Shown here piece after piece: positions 8,936 through 18,514 of a DNA stretch of 64,000 bases (its first letter is position 1; every line of letters begins with the position of its first letter). The notes under the pieces are model-generated. The model was not told the origin of the DNA, ran no database searches, and was given only the letters and a program-made list of their open reading frames with translations. Source of the stretch: Massiliimalia timonensis. GTDB taxonomy: Bacteria > Bacillota > Clostridia > Oscillospirales > Ruminococcaceae. Position numbers and translations under genes: made by a program. The stretch is taken from positions 992,001 to 1,056,000 of the forward strand of contig NZ_FYDD01000004.1 of NCBI RefSeq assembly GCF_900186585.1, written 5' to 3'.

Positions 8936-9832
8936 ATGGCTAAGCTGATTAGATTTATGAAAAAGATGCCGGATAAATCAGGATACCTTTTGATTTTGCC
9001 GTTCTTTATTATTTTTATTTATTTTTGGATCACCCCGATCGTCAACGTGGTAACAGACAGCTTTACAGATTACCAGCTGTTTGGTGCAAAAAGCTTTACG
9101 GGAATCGACAACTATATCAAAGCTTTTTCAGATACAACTTTTGTCAAGGCGATGATCAACACGTTGTTATATACAGTAGGAACAGTTTTTCCAACCATGA
9201 TACTTGGTTTTTTAATTGCCCAGCTGATGAATTCTTCTCTCGTTCGCACCAAGATCACCCGTACTTTTATGTTTCTGCCGCATGTGCTGTCAATGGTGGC
9301 AGTTTCCGTGATCTGGCTTTTGATCTATGATCCGGCTTATGGACATGCTAACCTTATTTTAAAGTTTTTTGGAATGTCCCCGTCCAAATGGCTGCAAAAT
9401 CCGGATACGGCGTTGATTTCTATCATCATTATGTCTGTTTGGAAAGGGATTGGCTACAATATGATCATCAATTTAGCTGGATTGCAGAATATCCCCAGCT
9501 CCTTTTATGAGGTCGCCGATCTGGATGGGGCGAATTACTTCCAAAAAACATGGAAGATTACCTTGCCGATGATGAGCCCGACCACCTTTTTCCTGCTGGT
9601 AACAGGGTTGATCGGTTCGTTTAATGTATTTGAGCAGGTAAATGTTATGACCGGCGGCGGTCCGGCTAATGCCACTACCACGATCATCCATCAGGTTTAC
9701 TTAAACGGATTTACGTATTTTAATATGGGATATGCTTCTGCACAAAGTGTGATCCTGATCGTCATTGTATTGATCGTTACAATGATCAATTTCAGGGTCA
9801 GTTCAAAATCCGCAGAAGTAGATATGGGGTAA
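8936..9832 (+). CDS. Carbohydrate ABC transporter permease, CUT1, first subunit
   Basis: A 298-residue inner-membrane permease of the MalF/UgpA type with about six membrane helices; the first is LLILPFFIIFIYFWITPI. The cytoplasmic EAA-like loop that docks the ATPase reads VADLDGANYFQKTWKITLP. AAAGGGAG precedes the ATG. It pairs with the downstream second permease, which is broken here, and needs an ATPase that is not encoded in this window. Confidence 0.9.
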   Translation: MAKLIRFMKKMPDKSGYLLILPFFIIFIYFWITPIVNVVTDSFTDYQLFGAKSFTGIDNYIKAFSDTTFVKAMINTLLYTVGTVFPTMILGFLIAQLMNSSLVRTKITRTFMFLPHVLSMVAVSVIWLLIYDPAYGHANLILKFFGMSPSKWLQNPDTALISIIIMSVWKGIGYNMIINLAGLQNIPSSFYEVADLDGANYFQKTWKITLPMMSPTTFFLLVTGLIGSFNVFEQVNVMTGGGPANATTTIIHQVYLNGFTYFNMGYASAQSVILIVIVLIVTMINFRVSSKSAEVDMG

Positions 9833-9836
9833 GGAT

Positions 9837-10703
9837 ATGAATCGGACAATATTGAAAAAAATTCTTTTATACTTGTTGCTGATCGCGCTCAATCTGATCG
9901 TGTTGTTTCCGTTTTTGGTGATGATCGCAACGTCTTTGAAAAGCCTAAACGAAATCAGGGTCTCCCCCTATTCATTGGTCCCGAAAGAAATTCGGTTTGA
10001 TAATTATATTTCCTTCTTCTAATCAGGAAATTGGGGGCAGTATTTCTATAATTCTGCTGTGGTAGCCGTTGTGACGACTGTTGTGTCCATTTTAACGAAT
10101 GCGGTCGCCGGATATGCGTTTGCAAGACTTCATTTTTACGGAAGGAATTTCTTGTTTAAATTCACACTGATCGGGATGATGGTGCCCATGCAAACGGTCA
10201 TGATACCGATCTATTTAAAGGTAAAGTCCATTCCTTTGGCCGGGGGGAACAACATTCTGGGACAAGGCGGCACAGGATTACTAAATACGACATGGGGAGT
10301 AATTGCCCCATTGCTGGCCGGTGCATTTGGGCTGTTTCTTTGCCGACAGTTTTTTGCAAATTTCCCCACATCATTGGATGAGGCAGCTAAAATAGACGGC
10401 TGTTCTAATATCAGGACTTTTTTTAGGATCTATCTACCGTTGAGCAAGCCGGTGTTGGCAACACTTGCTATCTTAAAGTTTACCGATGGCTGGAACCAGT
10501 ATACATGGCCGCTGATCATTACCAACTCTGATGAGGGAAGGACATTGCAGCTTGCATTGGCGATGTTCCGAGGCTCCAGCGTGATTAAATGGGATCTGTT
10601 GATGGCAGGAACGATCATTACCTGTATTCCGGTGCTGATAATATTTTTAGCCTTGCAAAAATATTATGTGCAGGGTATTGTGACCAGCGGATTAAAAGGC
10701 TGA
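9837..10703 (+). pseudogene. Carbohydrate ABC transporter permease, second subunit, with in-frame stop
   Basis: A MalG/UgpE-type permease interrupted by TAA at 10020-10022. The frame is unchanged across the stop: the sequence before it ends RFDNYISFF and after it continues SGNWGQYFYNSAVVAVV, exactly as the family runs. A single C-to-T change in CAA (Gln) would create the stop. The rest is intact, including the EAA loop DEAAKIDGCSNIRTFFRIYLPLSKP and the usual C-terminal helix. Unless the stop is read through or is an assembly error, the cassette 1 transporter is inactive or uses another permease. The start ATG lies 5 bases after the first permease stop, as in an intact operon. Confidence 0.8.
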
Positions 10704-10732
10704 TAGCTGATAGAAGAAAGGGCAGTTAACTT

Positions 10733-12109
10733 ATGCAGAAACCGAATATAATTTTACTAAATATTGATGACTTGGGGTATGGAGATATTGGCTGTTACGG
10801 CTCAAAGCTGAATCGTACCCCGCATATTGATAAGCTGGCAGAAGAAGGGATTTTATTTACAGATTTTTATGCGGCTGCTCCGGTTTGTACGCCTTCACGG
10901 GCAGGTCTTATGACGGGCTGTTACCCCAAACGGATCGATTTTCAAAGCTTTGGAGTTTACGACAGTCAGGATCCACAGAAGAAAAAAGACGATTTTGTTG
11001 TTTTGATGCCCGGGCAGCCCGAGGGGTTAAACCCAAAAGAAAAGACGATAGCGGGTATATTGAAAGATGCCGGATATGCTACCCAAATGATCGGGAAATG
11101 GCATTTGGGGGATCAAAAAGAATATTCCCCCCTTCATTTTGGATTTGACCATTATTTTGGGATTCCGTACAGCAACGACATGGGATTGATGCCGGTCAAT
11201 GACTTCTGGAGCCGTTACCATTACACAATGTGTCCTCTGCCGCTGGTACGGGATGATAAGCTGATTGAAGAGCAGCCCGACTGCGCCTCACTGGCGGAAA
11301 GATTTACAGTGGAAGCTGTAGATTTTATCCGGGATCATTCTGAACAGCCGTTTTTCCTCTATTTTGCTCATTATTATGTACATAATCCGCTTTATACGGC
11401 AGAACGTTTTCAAAAGGTTTCTGAGAATGGACAGATGGGAGCTGCGCTTGCCTCGATCGACTGGACCGTAAGCATGATAGAATATGAATTGGAAAGGTTG
11501 GGCTTGTCAGATAATACGCTGATTATTTTTATGTCAGATAACGGGGGCGATACCCGTTCTTGCAATGCTCCCTTGCGAGGGTATAAAGGCTCTACCTTTG
11601 AAGGAGGAGAGAGGGTGAACTGCATCATGAAGTGGCCGGAGATCATCAAAAGAGGAAGAGTAAGCAATGAAATTGTATCTATGATGGATATTTTCCCAAC
11701 CTTTGCCGAGATAGTTGGGGTCTCTATTGACGATGGAATAAAACGGGATGGGATTTCAGTTCTGGATCTTTTAATAGATGAAAAACAGCACTCCAAAAGA
11801 AACACCTTTTTTTATTATGCAGCCAATGAATTGCAGGCGGTCCGCAAAGGGGATTATAAACTTCATTTAAAGACTGGCGAGCTTTATGATTTGAGAAAAG
11901 ATGTTGGAGAAACTACTGATATTGCACACCAGTATCCTGAAAAAGCAGCAGAATTGGAGCAGATCGCTCAGCTATGCCGCGAAGATATAGGAGATAGCGC
12001 TACGGGAACGATCGGAAAGAACTGTCGTCCGAAAGGATTTGTAAAGGATTTTAAACCGATGACTTGTTTTGATCCGGAAAATCCATATATGATTGCTTTG
12101 TACGACTAG
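10733..12109 (+). CDS. Sulfatase (formylglycine-dependent arylsulfatase family)
   Basis: 458 residues. Metal-binding Asp residues lie in NIDDLGYGD near residue 12. The modification motif is CTPSR at residues 52-56, where Cys52 would be converted to formylglycine by an anaerobic sulfatase-maturating enzyme encoded elsewhere. GKWHLGD (Lys/His) and SDNGGDTRS (metal Asp-Asn) complete the active-site set. No signal peptide is visible, so it probably acts in the cytoplasm on imported sulfated saccharides. Closing a cassette with a sugar transporter, it suggests sulfated glycan (mucin- or algal-type) as food; the exact sulfated sugar is unknown. Confidence 0.9.
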   Translation: MQKPNIILLNIDDLGYGDIGCYGSKLNRTPHIDKLAEEGILFTDFYAAAPVCTPSRAGLMTGCYPKRIDFQSFGVYDSQDPQKKKDDFVVLMPGQPEGLNPKEKTIAGILKDAGYATQMIGKWHLGDQKEYSPLHFGFDHYFGIPYSNDMGLMPVNDFWSRYHYTMCPLPLVRDDKLIEEQPDCASLAERFTVEAVDFIRDHSEQPFFLYFAHYYVHNPLYTAERFQKVSENGQMGAALASIDWTVSMIEYELERLGLSDNTLIIFMSDNGGDTRSCNAPLRGYKGSTFEGGERVNCIMKWPEIIKRGRVSNEIVSMMDIFPTFAEIVGVSIDDGIKRDGISVLDLLIDEKQHSKRNTFFYYAANELQAVRKGDYKLHLKTGELYDLRKDVGETTDIAHQYPEKAAELEQIAQLCREDIGDSATGTIGKNCRPKGFVKDFKPMTCFDPENPYMIALYD

Positions 12110-12440
12110 CAGGCGCCTAAAATTACCTTTTGATGTGATGCAAAAACAACGTATAATAAAACAGCGGAAAGAATTTGAAAACATAGAAGGCGTGGAGAAC
12201 AAGAAAACATAAAAAGAAACACAGTTTCAAAAGCGAGTGAATGTAGCATATTGAACGCCAAATGTTATGTGGTTCTAGCATTGCTTTGACATAATAAATA
12301 AATGTTTTGGATAAAACATTATGGATGCCCAGATCAAACGTTGGAAGGATGGATCAATGTGAATATTGTTTTTAAATTTTTAGGCGGTTTCATATGGTTA
12401 GCCTAACCCTGTTCTGGAGAGATAAAAGGGAATTGGGAGA
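12110..12440. other. Intergenic stretch without recognisable gene
   Basis: AT-rich DNA after the sulfatase. Only very short open frames are present and I see no convincing coding pattern or promoter. Confidence 0.5.
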
Positions 12441-12444
12441 AAAC

Positions 12445-12479
12445 AAAAAGGCGGTATTATAAACGATACCGTCTTTTTT
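12445..12479 (+). terminator. Rho-independent terminator after cassette 1
   Basis: An A-rich lead, a stem made by GGCGGTAT with its near-complement ATACCGTC, then TTTTTT. This is a classic intrinsic terminator on the plus strand. Confidence 0.8.
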
Positions 12480-12503
12480 GCTCTAGCATTCAAAATATAT
12501 TGA

Positions 12504-12539
12504 AAAATCCGAACCCAATTAAAATTGGGTTCGGATTTT
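12504..12539. terminator. Second, perfect-stem terminator
   Basis: A 17-bp perfect inverted repeat (AAAATCCGAACCCAATT and complement) with only AA between the arms, A- and T-tracted at both ends, so usable from either strand. It marks the end of cassette 1. Confidence 0.7.
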
Positions 12540-12574
12540 ATTGGTTTAGGTTTGTACTACAAAAAAGATACCCA

Positions 12575-12762
12575 CTGAAAATGAGAATCTCGGATTCAGA
12601 ATGGATTTATTTTTATACAGTGATTTTTTGAGTTTTTCTTCTGGGTGTCCCATTCTTGCAAGAGAGGCAATGCTGAAAAGCTGGCTTGAATACTGGATTC
12701 TTGGTATAGAAAAAGAGGTTAAATTGAGTTGTCACATTTTTGAGTTCCAAATATTGACCTCT
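12575..12762. repeat. Dispersed intergenic repeat, copy A1 (diverged)
   Basis: Starts with AAAATGAGAATCTCGGATTC and ends with TTTTTGAGTTCCAAATATTG. The same start and end blocks, and the internal block TTGAATACTGGATTCTTGG, recur in diverged form at 12922-13115, 23785-23885 and 30280-30460. No coding capacity is convincing; the 90-codon frame here is not protein-like. Confidence 0.6.
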
Positions 12763-12884
12763 GTTCGTTTTACACAATCTCGTAGTCTGGTGTTTGTTTT
12801 TTCTAATAAAGACCAAAATGCAAAACTGCAAAAAACAAAAAGCTCACAAACCCCGTTGCTATGGGATTTATGAGCCTTGTATTT

Positions 12885-13115
12885 GGGCTAGGGTGACGGA
12901 ATTGTTACCCTGTGATTCAGAAGAAAAATGAGAATAGGGGGTTCAGATTTGATTATTTTCTTGTTTTTACATTGCGATTTCCCCGGTTTTACTTTTTAAT
13001 GTCTCATTTTTATAAAAATGAGCAAACCTGGAAAAGTAGCTTAAATACTGGGTTTATGACATAAAAAAGAGGTCGAAATTCGGATGTTTCATTTTTTAAG
13101 TTCCAAATTTTTCCT
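12885..13115. repeat. Dispersed intergenic repeat, copy A2
   Basis: Begins with the hairpin block AGGGTGACGGAATTGTTACC (also at 23744-23764), then GAGAATAGGGGGTTCAGATT, TTTACATTGCGATTT, TTATAAAAATGAGCAAACC, TTAAATACTGGGTTTATGAC, GAGGTCGAAATTCGG and a TTTTTTAAGTTCCAAATTT end. It matches copy C (30238-30465) almost throughout. An upstream imperfect hairpin at 12840-12875 (GCTCA...TGAGC) precedes it. Confidence 0.7.
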
Positions 13116-13236
13116 TTTGTTAAATATAACATTTGTTGATTTTGTGATATTTTAATGACATAGCAAAGAGCTATGTATAATGTGTAGAGAGAAATCAAAT
13201 ATTTTTATATTATCACACAAAGATTTAATATACATA

Positions 13237-13281
13237 TTGACTTTTCTGTAAAAAGATATAATATAAAATATGTAATGACAT
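13237..13281 (+). promoter_or_regulatory. Promoter region and candidate GntR operator for cassette 2
   Basis: TTGACT at 13237-13242 is followed by TATAAT-like sequence around 13257-13267 (spacing ambiguous). TGTAATGACAT at 13271-13281 is the reverse complement of ATGTCATTACA, which differs by one base from ATGTCATGACA upstream of the aldolase gene (17751-17761). The shared site suggests that the cassette's GntR protein controls both promoters. Confidence 0.45.
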
Positions 13282-13312
13282 TATGAATTCATGATAAATA
13301 GGGGGATGTTAA

Positions 13313-14368
13313 ATGAAAGCATTGAGTGTTGATAAAACAAAACATCTTTCAATATGCACAATTTCAAAACCACACTATACAGAATATCAAGCATTGGTAA
13401 AAACACTAAGCTGTGGGGTCTGTAATGGAACTGATATGAAACTGATTCATGGTACTTTTAAAAATATGAATCAGTATCCTATGTTACTGGGGCATGAAGC
13501 AGTGGGTCAAGTGGTTGAAATTGGCTCAAAAGTAACAGGATTAAAAAAGGGAGATATTGTTTTACTTCCGTTTTTATATGGGGAAACAGAAGGCTATAGC
13601 TCTGGATGGGGCGGATATGCGGAATATACTGTAGTCTGCGATAAAATGGCATATTTGGAAAATGGAATGGGTCCGGGATCTTTAAGTTATGATGAGGGTA
13701 TTTTTGCTCAAACCGTTCTAAATCCAGAGGATAAAGTTGATCCGGTTGGAGCAGCAATGATTATTACTTTTCGAGAAGTGTTGAGTGCCATTAGACGTTT
13801 TGGATTTGAAGCGAACAAAAATATATTGATCTTTGGGGCAGGACCTGTTGGTTTGTGTTTTACTAGATTTTGTAAATTATTGGGCTTATCTACGGTTATT
13901 ACAGTGGATATTATGGATGAAAAAGTGGCTGAAGCTAAAAAAATGGGTGCAGATTTTGCTTGGAACAGTACCAAAATCAATGTTGTGGATAAAATAAGAC
14001 AAAAATTCCCAAATGGTTTAGATTATGTTGTTGATGCGGTTGGCCTTAACCAGCTTATTAATCAAGCGATGGAACTCATTGCATATAATGGGAAAATTTG
14101 TTGTTATGGTATTTCACCTACATTAAATATGAATCTGGATTGGAGTAAAGCACCATATAACTGGACATTACAATTTGTTCAATGGCCGTCTAAATTTGAA
14201 GAAGCCGAGGCTCATAATCAAATTATGGCATGGATTAATGTTGGTGTATTAAATCCAATGGATTTTATTTCTGATGTGATACCTTTTTCAAATATTCTTG
14301 ATGCATTTAAGTTAATAGAGGAACGGCGTCCTGGTACTAAAAAAATTGTTATCAAATATGACGAATAA
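13313..14368 (+). CDS. Zinc-type alcohol/sugar dehydrogenase, MDR superfamily
   Basis: 351 residues. The catalytic-zinc region reads CGVCNGTDMKLIHGTF with GHEAVGQVVEIGSKVTGLKKGD, and the nucleotide-binding Rossmann motif is ILIFGAGPVGLCF (residues ~165-180). The four-Cys structural-zinc lobe of classical alcohol dehydrogenases is not evident. It probably oxidises an imported sugar or sugar alcohol with NAD(P)+. A lactonase-family gene follows 20 bases downstream, so oxidation of an aldose to its lactone is the natural reading, but the substrate is unknown. The start follows AGGGGGATG. Confidence 0.8.
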   Translation: MKALSVDKTKHLSICTISKPHYTEYQALVKTLSCGVCNGTDMKLIHGTFKNMNQYPMLLGHEAVGQVVEIGSKVTGLKKGDIVLLPFLYGETEGYSSGWGGYAEYTVVCDKMAYLENGMGPGSLSYDEGIFAQTVLNPEDKVDPVGAAMIITFREVLSAIRRFGFEANKNILIFGAGPVGLCFTRFCKLLGLSTVITVDIMDEKVAEAKKMGADFAWNSTKINVVDKIRQKFPNGLDYVVDAVGLNQLINQAMELIAYNGKICCYGISPTLNMNLDWSKAPYNWTLQFVQWPSKFEEAEAHNQIMAWINVGVLNPMDFISDVIPFSNILDAFKLIEERRPGTKKIVIKYDE

Positions 14369-14388
14369 AAACAGAAAGGTGTTTTAAA

Positions 14389-15378
14389 ATGCAAACTTCA
14401 AAATTATTTTCTATTTTACCAGAATATATTTGTACACCCGATGGGATGGAGATTGATCGGGATGGGAATTTAGTTTTATCATGCCCTAACTATGCTGATG
14501 ATAATTTGTCTGGTTGTGTGGTGAAAATTGATAAACAGGGAAATGTAAAAAAATGGTTTGATGTACCTGTATTAGAAGAAACTGGTGTAGCACGTAATAT
14601 GGGAATTGCGTTTGATGATGAATATAATGTATATCTATGTGATAATCAAGGTTGGAGTGAAAAAGAAGAAGTTTTATTTAAAGGACGTGTCCTGAAATTA
14701 AAAGTTACTGATGAAGGGGATATATTAGAAACTAAGGTAGTAGCTTATGGTATGGAGCATCCAAATGGGATTAGAATTCGTGGAAACTATATGTATGTTA
14801 CACAGAGTTACCTGCACCCTGTCAAGGATCCATCAGGAAAATTAGTGAGTTGTGTATATCGTTTTGCATTAGATGATGAAAATATCAAAATTACTAATAC
14901 ATTAGCGGATCCGAATATTCTAACTACATTTATTACTCATAATCCGGATTGCCAATATGGAGCAGATGGAATTGTTTTTGATAAGGAAGGCAATTTATTT
15001 GTCGGAAATTTTGGTGATGCTTCTATTCATAAGATAACTTTTTATGAGGATGGATCTGTGAAAAACAATCAGATTGTAGCACAGGATTTTTCTCAATTAG
15101 AAAGTACGGACGGAATGATTTTTGACGAAAAAGGAAACTTGTATATAGCAGATTTTTGTGCAAATGCTATTGGAATGATGAGTCCAGATGGGACTCTTAG
15201 AAGAATTGCACAAAGTCCGGATAGTGATGGGCTACAGGGGGAATTAAATCAGCCTGGAGAACCAATTGTATGGGATGGTCGAATTATTGCTTCTTGTTTT
15301 GATTTGGTAACGGGACCGGGAAAAGTAAATACAGGACATAGTATGCCGGCTACGCTCGCACAGTTGGATTTGGAGTGA
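14389..15378 (+). CDS. SMP-30/gluconolactonase/LRE family protein
   Basis: A 329-residue six-bladed beta-propeller type protein with repeated blade motifs such as GMEIDRDGNLVLS, GIAFDDEYNVYLCDN, GIVFDKEGNLFVGNFGD and GMIFDEKGNLYIADF. Family members are metal-dependent lactonases. Coupled to the preceding dehydrogenase, it probably opens a sugar lactone to the aldonic acid. No signal peptide is seen. It ends 6 bases before the FGGY kinase start, consistent with one operon. Confidence 0.8.
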   Translation: MQTSKLFSILPEYICTPDGMEIDRDGNLVLSCPNYADDNLSGCVVKIDKQGNVKKWFDVPVLEETGVARNMGIAFDDEYNVYLCDNQGWSEKEEVLFKGRVLKLKVTDEGDILETKVVAYGMEHPNGIRIRGNYMYVTQSYLHPVKDPSGKLVSCVYRFALDDENIKITNTLADPNILTTFITHNPDCQYGADGIVFDKEGNLFVGNFGDASIHKITFYEDGSVKNNQIVAQDFSQLESTDGMIFDEKGNLYIADFCANAIGMMSPDGTLRRIAQSPDSDGLQGELNQPGEPIVWDGRIIASCFDLVTGPGKVNTGHSMPATLAQLDLE

Positions 15379-15384
15379 TCATAA

Positions 15385-16914
15385 ATGGCAGGACAGTATA
15401 TTTTGGCGCACGATTTAGGGACTAGTGGAAATAAAGCCACAATTTATGATTTTAAAGGAAATTTGTGTGCTAGCGTACTTTGTGAATATCCGACTTATTA
15501 TCCACAGGACGGATTTGTAGAACAAGATCCAAATGATTGGTGGCGGGCAGTGTGTTCATCTACCAAGAGACTTTTGCAAGAAGCCGGAATTAGAAATACA
15601 GAAATAGCAGTAGTCAGTTTTAGTGCTCAAATGATGGGTTGTTTGTTAGTTGACCATTGCGGTGAAGCCTTGAGGAAGATGATTATTTGGGCAGATACCA
15701 GAAGTGTTGAGCAAGAAGCTGAAATGATTGATAAAATTGGTATGGAACGAGGTTATCATATCACTGGCCATCGGCTTAGTGCCTCTTACGGTGGAGCGAA
15801 ACTTCTTTGGATCAAGGAAAATGAACCGGATATCTATGATAAAGCTTATAAGATGTTGAATGCCAAAGATTATATTATACATAGGCTTACAGGAGCTTTT
15901 GTAACAGATTATAGCGATGCTTCCGGAACAAATTTATTCGATTTAGAACGAAAAATGTGGTCGGAAGAAATTGTGAATGCTCTCGATCTTCGGATGGATT
16001 TATTGCCCGAAGTACATGCCTCTACTGATATCGCAGGAGGAATCACGCCTGAAGCAGCAATGGAGATAGGATTATTGGCAGGAACCCCCGTTGTGATTGG
16101 CGGAGGTGACGGATCTTGTGCCTGTGTAGGGGCAGGTGTTGTTGAGGAAGGAAAAACTTATAATGTTTTAGGCTCATCTTCTTGGATTTCGATAGCTAGT
16201 AAAACACCTGTATTTGATCCTGCCATGAGAACATTTAACTGGGTTCATCTTGATCCTGATTTGTATACTCCTTGTGGTACCATGCAGGCGGCAGGATATT
16301 CTTTGAATTGGTTTAAAAATGTATTTTGTAAAGATGAGATTAAAGAGGGAAAAGTAATCGGAAAAAATCCGTACCAACTAATTGATAAGCAAATTTTGCA
16401 AACAGCACCAGGTGCTAACGGACTACTATATCTACCTTATTTATTAGGAGAGAGATCCCCACGATGGAATTTTCAGGCCAAAGGCGCATTTATTGGTATG
16501 AAAATTACAACTACAAAAGCAGATTTTGCTCGAGCTGTATTGGAAGGGGTCGGGTATAATTTAAAAGTTATTTTAGATGTTTTTGATAAAACGTATCCTG
16601 TTTCAGATGTTGTGCTAATTGGAGGCGGAGCCAAAGGAGAAGTTTGGGCTCAAATACTAGCTGATATTTGGCAAAAACCAGTTTTGATTCCAAGATATCT
16701 AGAAGAAGCCACATCAATGGGGGCAGCGATATGTGGCGGAGTTGGTATTGGGGCATTTCCAAATTTCAGTGTGATTAAACAATTTAACAGCATTAATAAA
16801 ACAATTGTGCCAAATTTAAAGAATGGTGAGTTATATAATAAACTTTACAAAGCCTTTAATGTGGCTTATAATGGACTTTTAGATACATATAATATGTTGA
16901 ACATGAACGATTAA
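15385..16914 (+). CDS. FGGY family carbohydrate kinase (xylulokinase-like)
   Basis: 509 residues, full length for the family. The N-terminal ATP-binding motif AHDLGTSGNKATIYDFKGN and the second-domain blocks VVIGGGDGSCACVGAG and VVLIGGGAKGEVWAQILADIWQKPV are those of xylulokinase/gluconokinase-type FGGY kinases. It transfers phosphate from ATP to a ketose, polyol or sugar acid. Following a dehydrogenase and a lactonase, and preceding a DeoC-type aldolase, its likely substrate is an aldonate or ketose intermediate. The GntR gene begins just after its stop. Confidence 0.85.
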   Translation: MAGQYILAHDLGTSGNKATIYDFKGNLCASVLCEYPTYYPQDGFVEQDPNDWWRAVCSSTKRLLQEAGIRNTEIAVVSFSAQMMGCLLVDHCGEALRKMIIWADTRSVEQEAEMIDKIGMERGYHITGHRLSASYGGAKLLWIKENEPDIYDKAYKMLNAKDYIIHRLTGAFVTDYSDASGTNLFDLERKMWSEEIVNALDLRMDLLPEVHASTDIAGGITPEAAMEIGLLAGTPVVIGGGDGSCACVGAGVVEEGKTYNVLGSSSWISIASKTPVFDPAMRTFNWVHLDPDLYTPCGTMQAAGYSLNWFKNVFCKDEIKEGKVIGKNPYQLIDKQILQTAPGANGLLYLPYLLGERSPRWNFQAKGAFIGMKITTTKADFARAVLEGVGYNLKVILDVFDKTYPVSDVVLIGGGAKGEVWAQILADIWQKPVLIPRYLEEATSMGAAICGGVGIGAFPNFSVIKQFNSINKTIVPNLKNGELYNKLYKAFNVAYNGLLDTYNMLNMND

Positions 16915-16935
16915 ATGCGAAGGAGCAAATGTATA

Positions 16936-17694
16936 ATGGAGTCTGTTGATTTTATGTTCGGTAAGATTCATAAAGATATTCCGGTGCCTATGTATTATCA
17001 GATAAAACAGGTAATACTTACTGCAATTAAAAACGGATTATTGCAACCAGGTGAAATGTTACCGACAGAATTGGCATTTTGTGAACAATATGAGGTAAGT
17101 CGACCTACAATACGGCAGGCATTAAACGAATTAGTAATAGAAGGTTATTTATATCGTTTAAAAGGAAAAGGAACATTTGTATCTTCTCCTAAGATAGAAG
17201 CAAAATTTTTAAGTAAATTACAAAATTTTAATGATGAAATGCTTGCTAAAGGCTTAACTCCTTCCACCAAAGTAATTACTTTTAAAGTGATTTCTGGTGT
17301 TCAAGATATCAATAATAGACTAAAACGTCCTAATTCCGAAAAATTATTCTATTTGGAACGTGTTCGATTTGCAAACGGGGAGCCGGTTGTTTATGTGGAA
17401 ACATTTTTTTCATATGATCAATTTCAAAAATTAGAGAATGTTGATTTTGTCTCAGAGTCACTTTATGACAGTATGAAATTAAAGTGCAATTGTACGGTGG
17501 CTAGAGTGAATCGTATGATTGAAGCTGTGAGTGTGTCACAAAAGGAAGCTACGTTATTGGAAATAGTCAAAGGCAGTGCTGCTATGTTAGTAAAAACTAC
17601 TGCTTTTACTAAACAAGGCATTCCTGTCGAGTATTCTATAGCCAGATATAGAGGCGATAGAAACCAATTCAGCGTTGAATTAGAATTAGAATAA
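16936..17694 (+). CDS. GntR family regulator, HutC/UTRA type
   Basis: About 252 residues. The winged HTH lies at residues ~15-80 (MYYQIKQVILTAIKNGLLQPG, then SRPTIRQALNELVIEGYLYR and GKGTFV), followed by a C-terminal UTRA effector domain (LYLERVRFANGEPVVYVE-like pattern). I chose ATG 16936, which follows GAAGGAG; the ATG at 16915 starts before that site. It sits inside the operon it probably controls, and a 10-bp palindrome upstream of the next gene is its likely operator. The effector is probably a phosphorylated intermediate of the pathway. Confidence 0.88.
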   Translation: MESVDFMFGKIHKDIPVPMYYQIKQVILTAIKNGLLQPGEMLPTELAFCEQYEVSRPTIRQALNELVIEGYLYRLKGKGTFVSSPKIEAKFLSKLQNFNDEMLAKGLTPSTKVITFKVISGVQDINNRLKRPNSEKLFYLERVRFANGEPVVYVETFFSYDQFQKLENVDFVSESLYDSMKLKCNCTVARVNRMIEAVSVSQKEATLLEIVKGSAAMLVKTTAFTKQGIPVEYSIARYRGDRNQFSVELELE

Positions 17695-17751
17695 TTATTT
17701 GATTTATTAACACTGCAATAATGTAGGTAATAAAAATTTTATCATTTAATA

Positions 17752-17761
17752 TGTCATGACA
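17752..17761. promoter_or_regulatory. Candidate GntR operator upstream of the aldolase
   Basis: A perfect palindrome TGTCATGACA, about 40 bp before the aldolase start, in otherwise AT-rich DNA. A near-identical site lies upstream of the first gene of the cassette. Confidence 0.45.
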
Positions 17762-17801
17762 ATAGGATGTAATGATTAAAAATAAAAAGTGAGGGATATT
17801 T

Positions 17802-18509
17802 ATGTTGAAAAAATCGAAATCATTAACGGCGCAATCATTAGCAAGGTATTTTGATCATACGTTTTTGAAGGCAAATGCTACAATTAACGATATGAAAAAG
17901 TTATGTGATGAAAGTATTCATTACGGATTTCGAATGGTTGCTATTAATCCTGTGTGGGTTCCTTTCTGCAAAGAAGTTTTAAAAGGAAGCGATGTTCATG
18001 TTGGGGCAGCTATTGGTTTTCCGTTAGGACAGAATACTATAGAAACCAAAGTCTTTGAAACCAAAAATTCATTAGAATTGGGTGCTGACGAGATAGATTA
18101 TGTCATTAATATTTCAAAACTAAAAGAAAAGGATTATGCTTATATAGAGCAAGAAATGATCGAAATCATTGATTTATGCCGTAAATATCATGCAACTTCA
18201 AAAGTTATTTTTGAAAATTGTTATCTTACTGATCAGGAAAAGAAAGAATTATGTCGCATTGCCTGTAAAGTAAAACCGGATTATATTAAAACGTCTACCG
18301 GTTTTGGAACGGGCGGAGCTTTAATAGAAGATCTAAAATTAATGAAGGAGTGTGTTGATGGAAGTGGAATAAAATTAAAAGCGGCTGGTGGTATTCGATC
18401 TTTAGAAACTGCGTTGGAATTAATTGACTTGGGTGTAGAAAGAATCGGTTCAACTTCAAGTGTAACAATAGTCAATGAGTTCCAAAACGCAACAGCTTCA
18501 AACTTATAA
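17802..18509 (+). CDS. deoC: Deoxyribose-phosphate aldolase family protein (DeoC-like)
   Basis: 235 residues, close to the family's usual length. The Schiff-base Lys lies in YIKTSTGFGTGGA (residues ~160-172), with the second active-site Lys in IKLKAAGGIRS and the N-terminal block LARYFDHTFLKANAT. DeoC cleaves 2-deoxyribose-5-phosphate to glyceraldehyde-3-phosphate and acetaldehyde. In this operon, with a dehydrogenase, lactonase and FGGY kinase and no nucleoside genes, it may cleave a related phosphorylated sugar or sugar acid instead (inference). It has its own upstream gap with a candidate operator. Confidence 0.85.
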   Translation: MLKKSKSLTAQSLARYFDHTFLKANATINDMKKLCDESIHYGFRMVAINPVWVPFCKEVLKGSDVHVGAAIGFPLGQNTIETKVFETKNSLELGADEIDYVINISKLKEKDYAYIEQEMIEIIDLCRKYHATSKVIFENCYLTDQEKKELCRIACKVKPDYIKTSTGFGTGGALIEDLKLMKECVDGSGIKLKAAGGIRSLETALELIDLGVERIGSTSSVTIVNEFQNATASNL

Positions 18510-18514
18510 TTGGC

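Noticed and set aside
12601-12873. 90-codon plus-strand frame
   Set aside because: Lies within the diverged repeat copy A1, has no ribosome site and no protein-like pattern.
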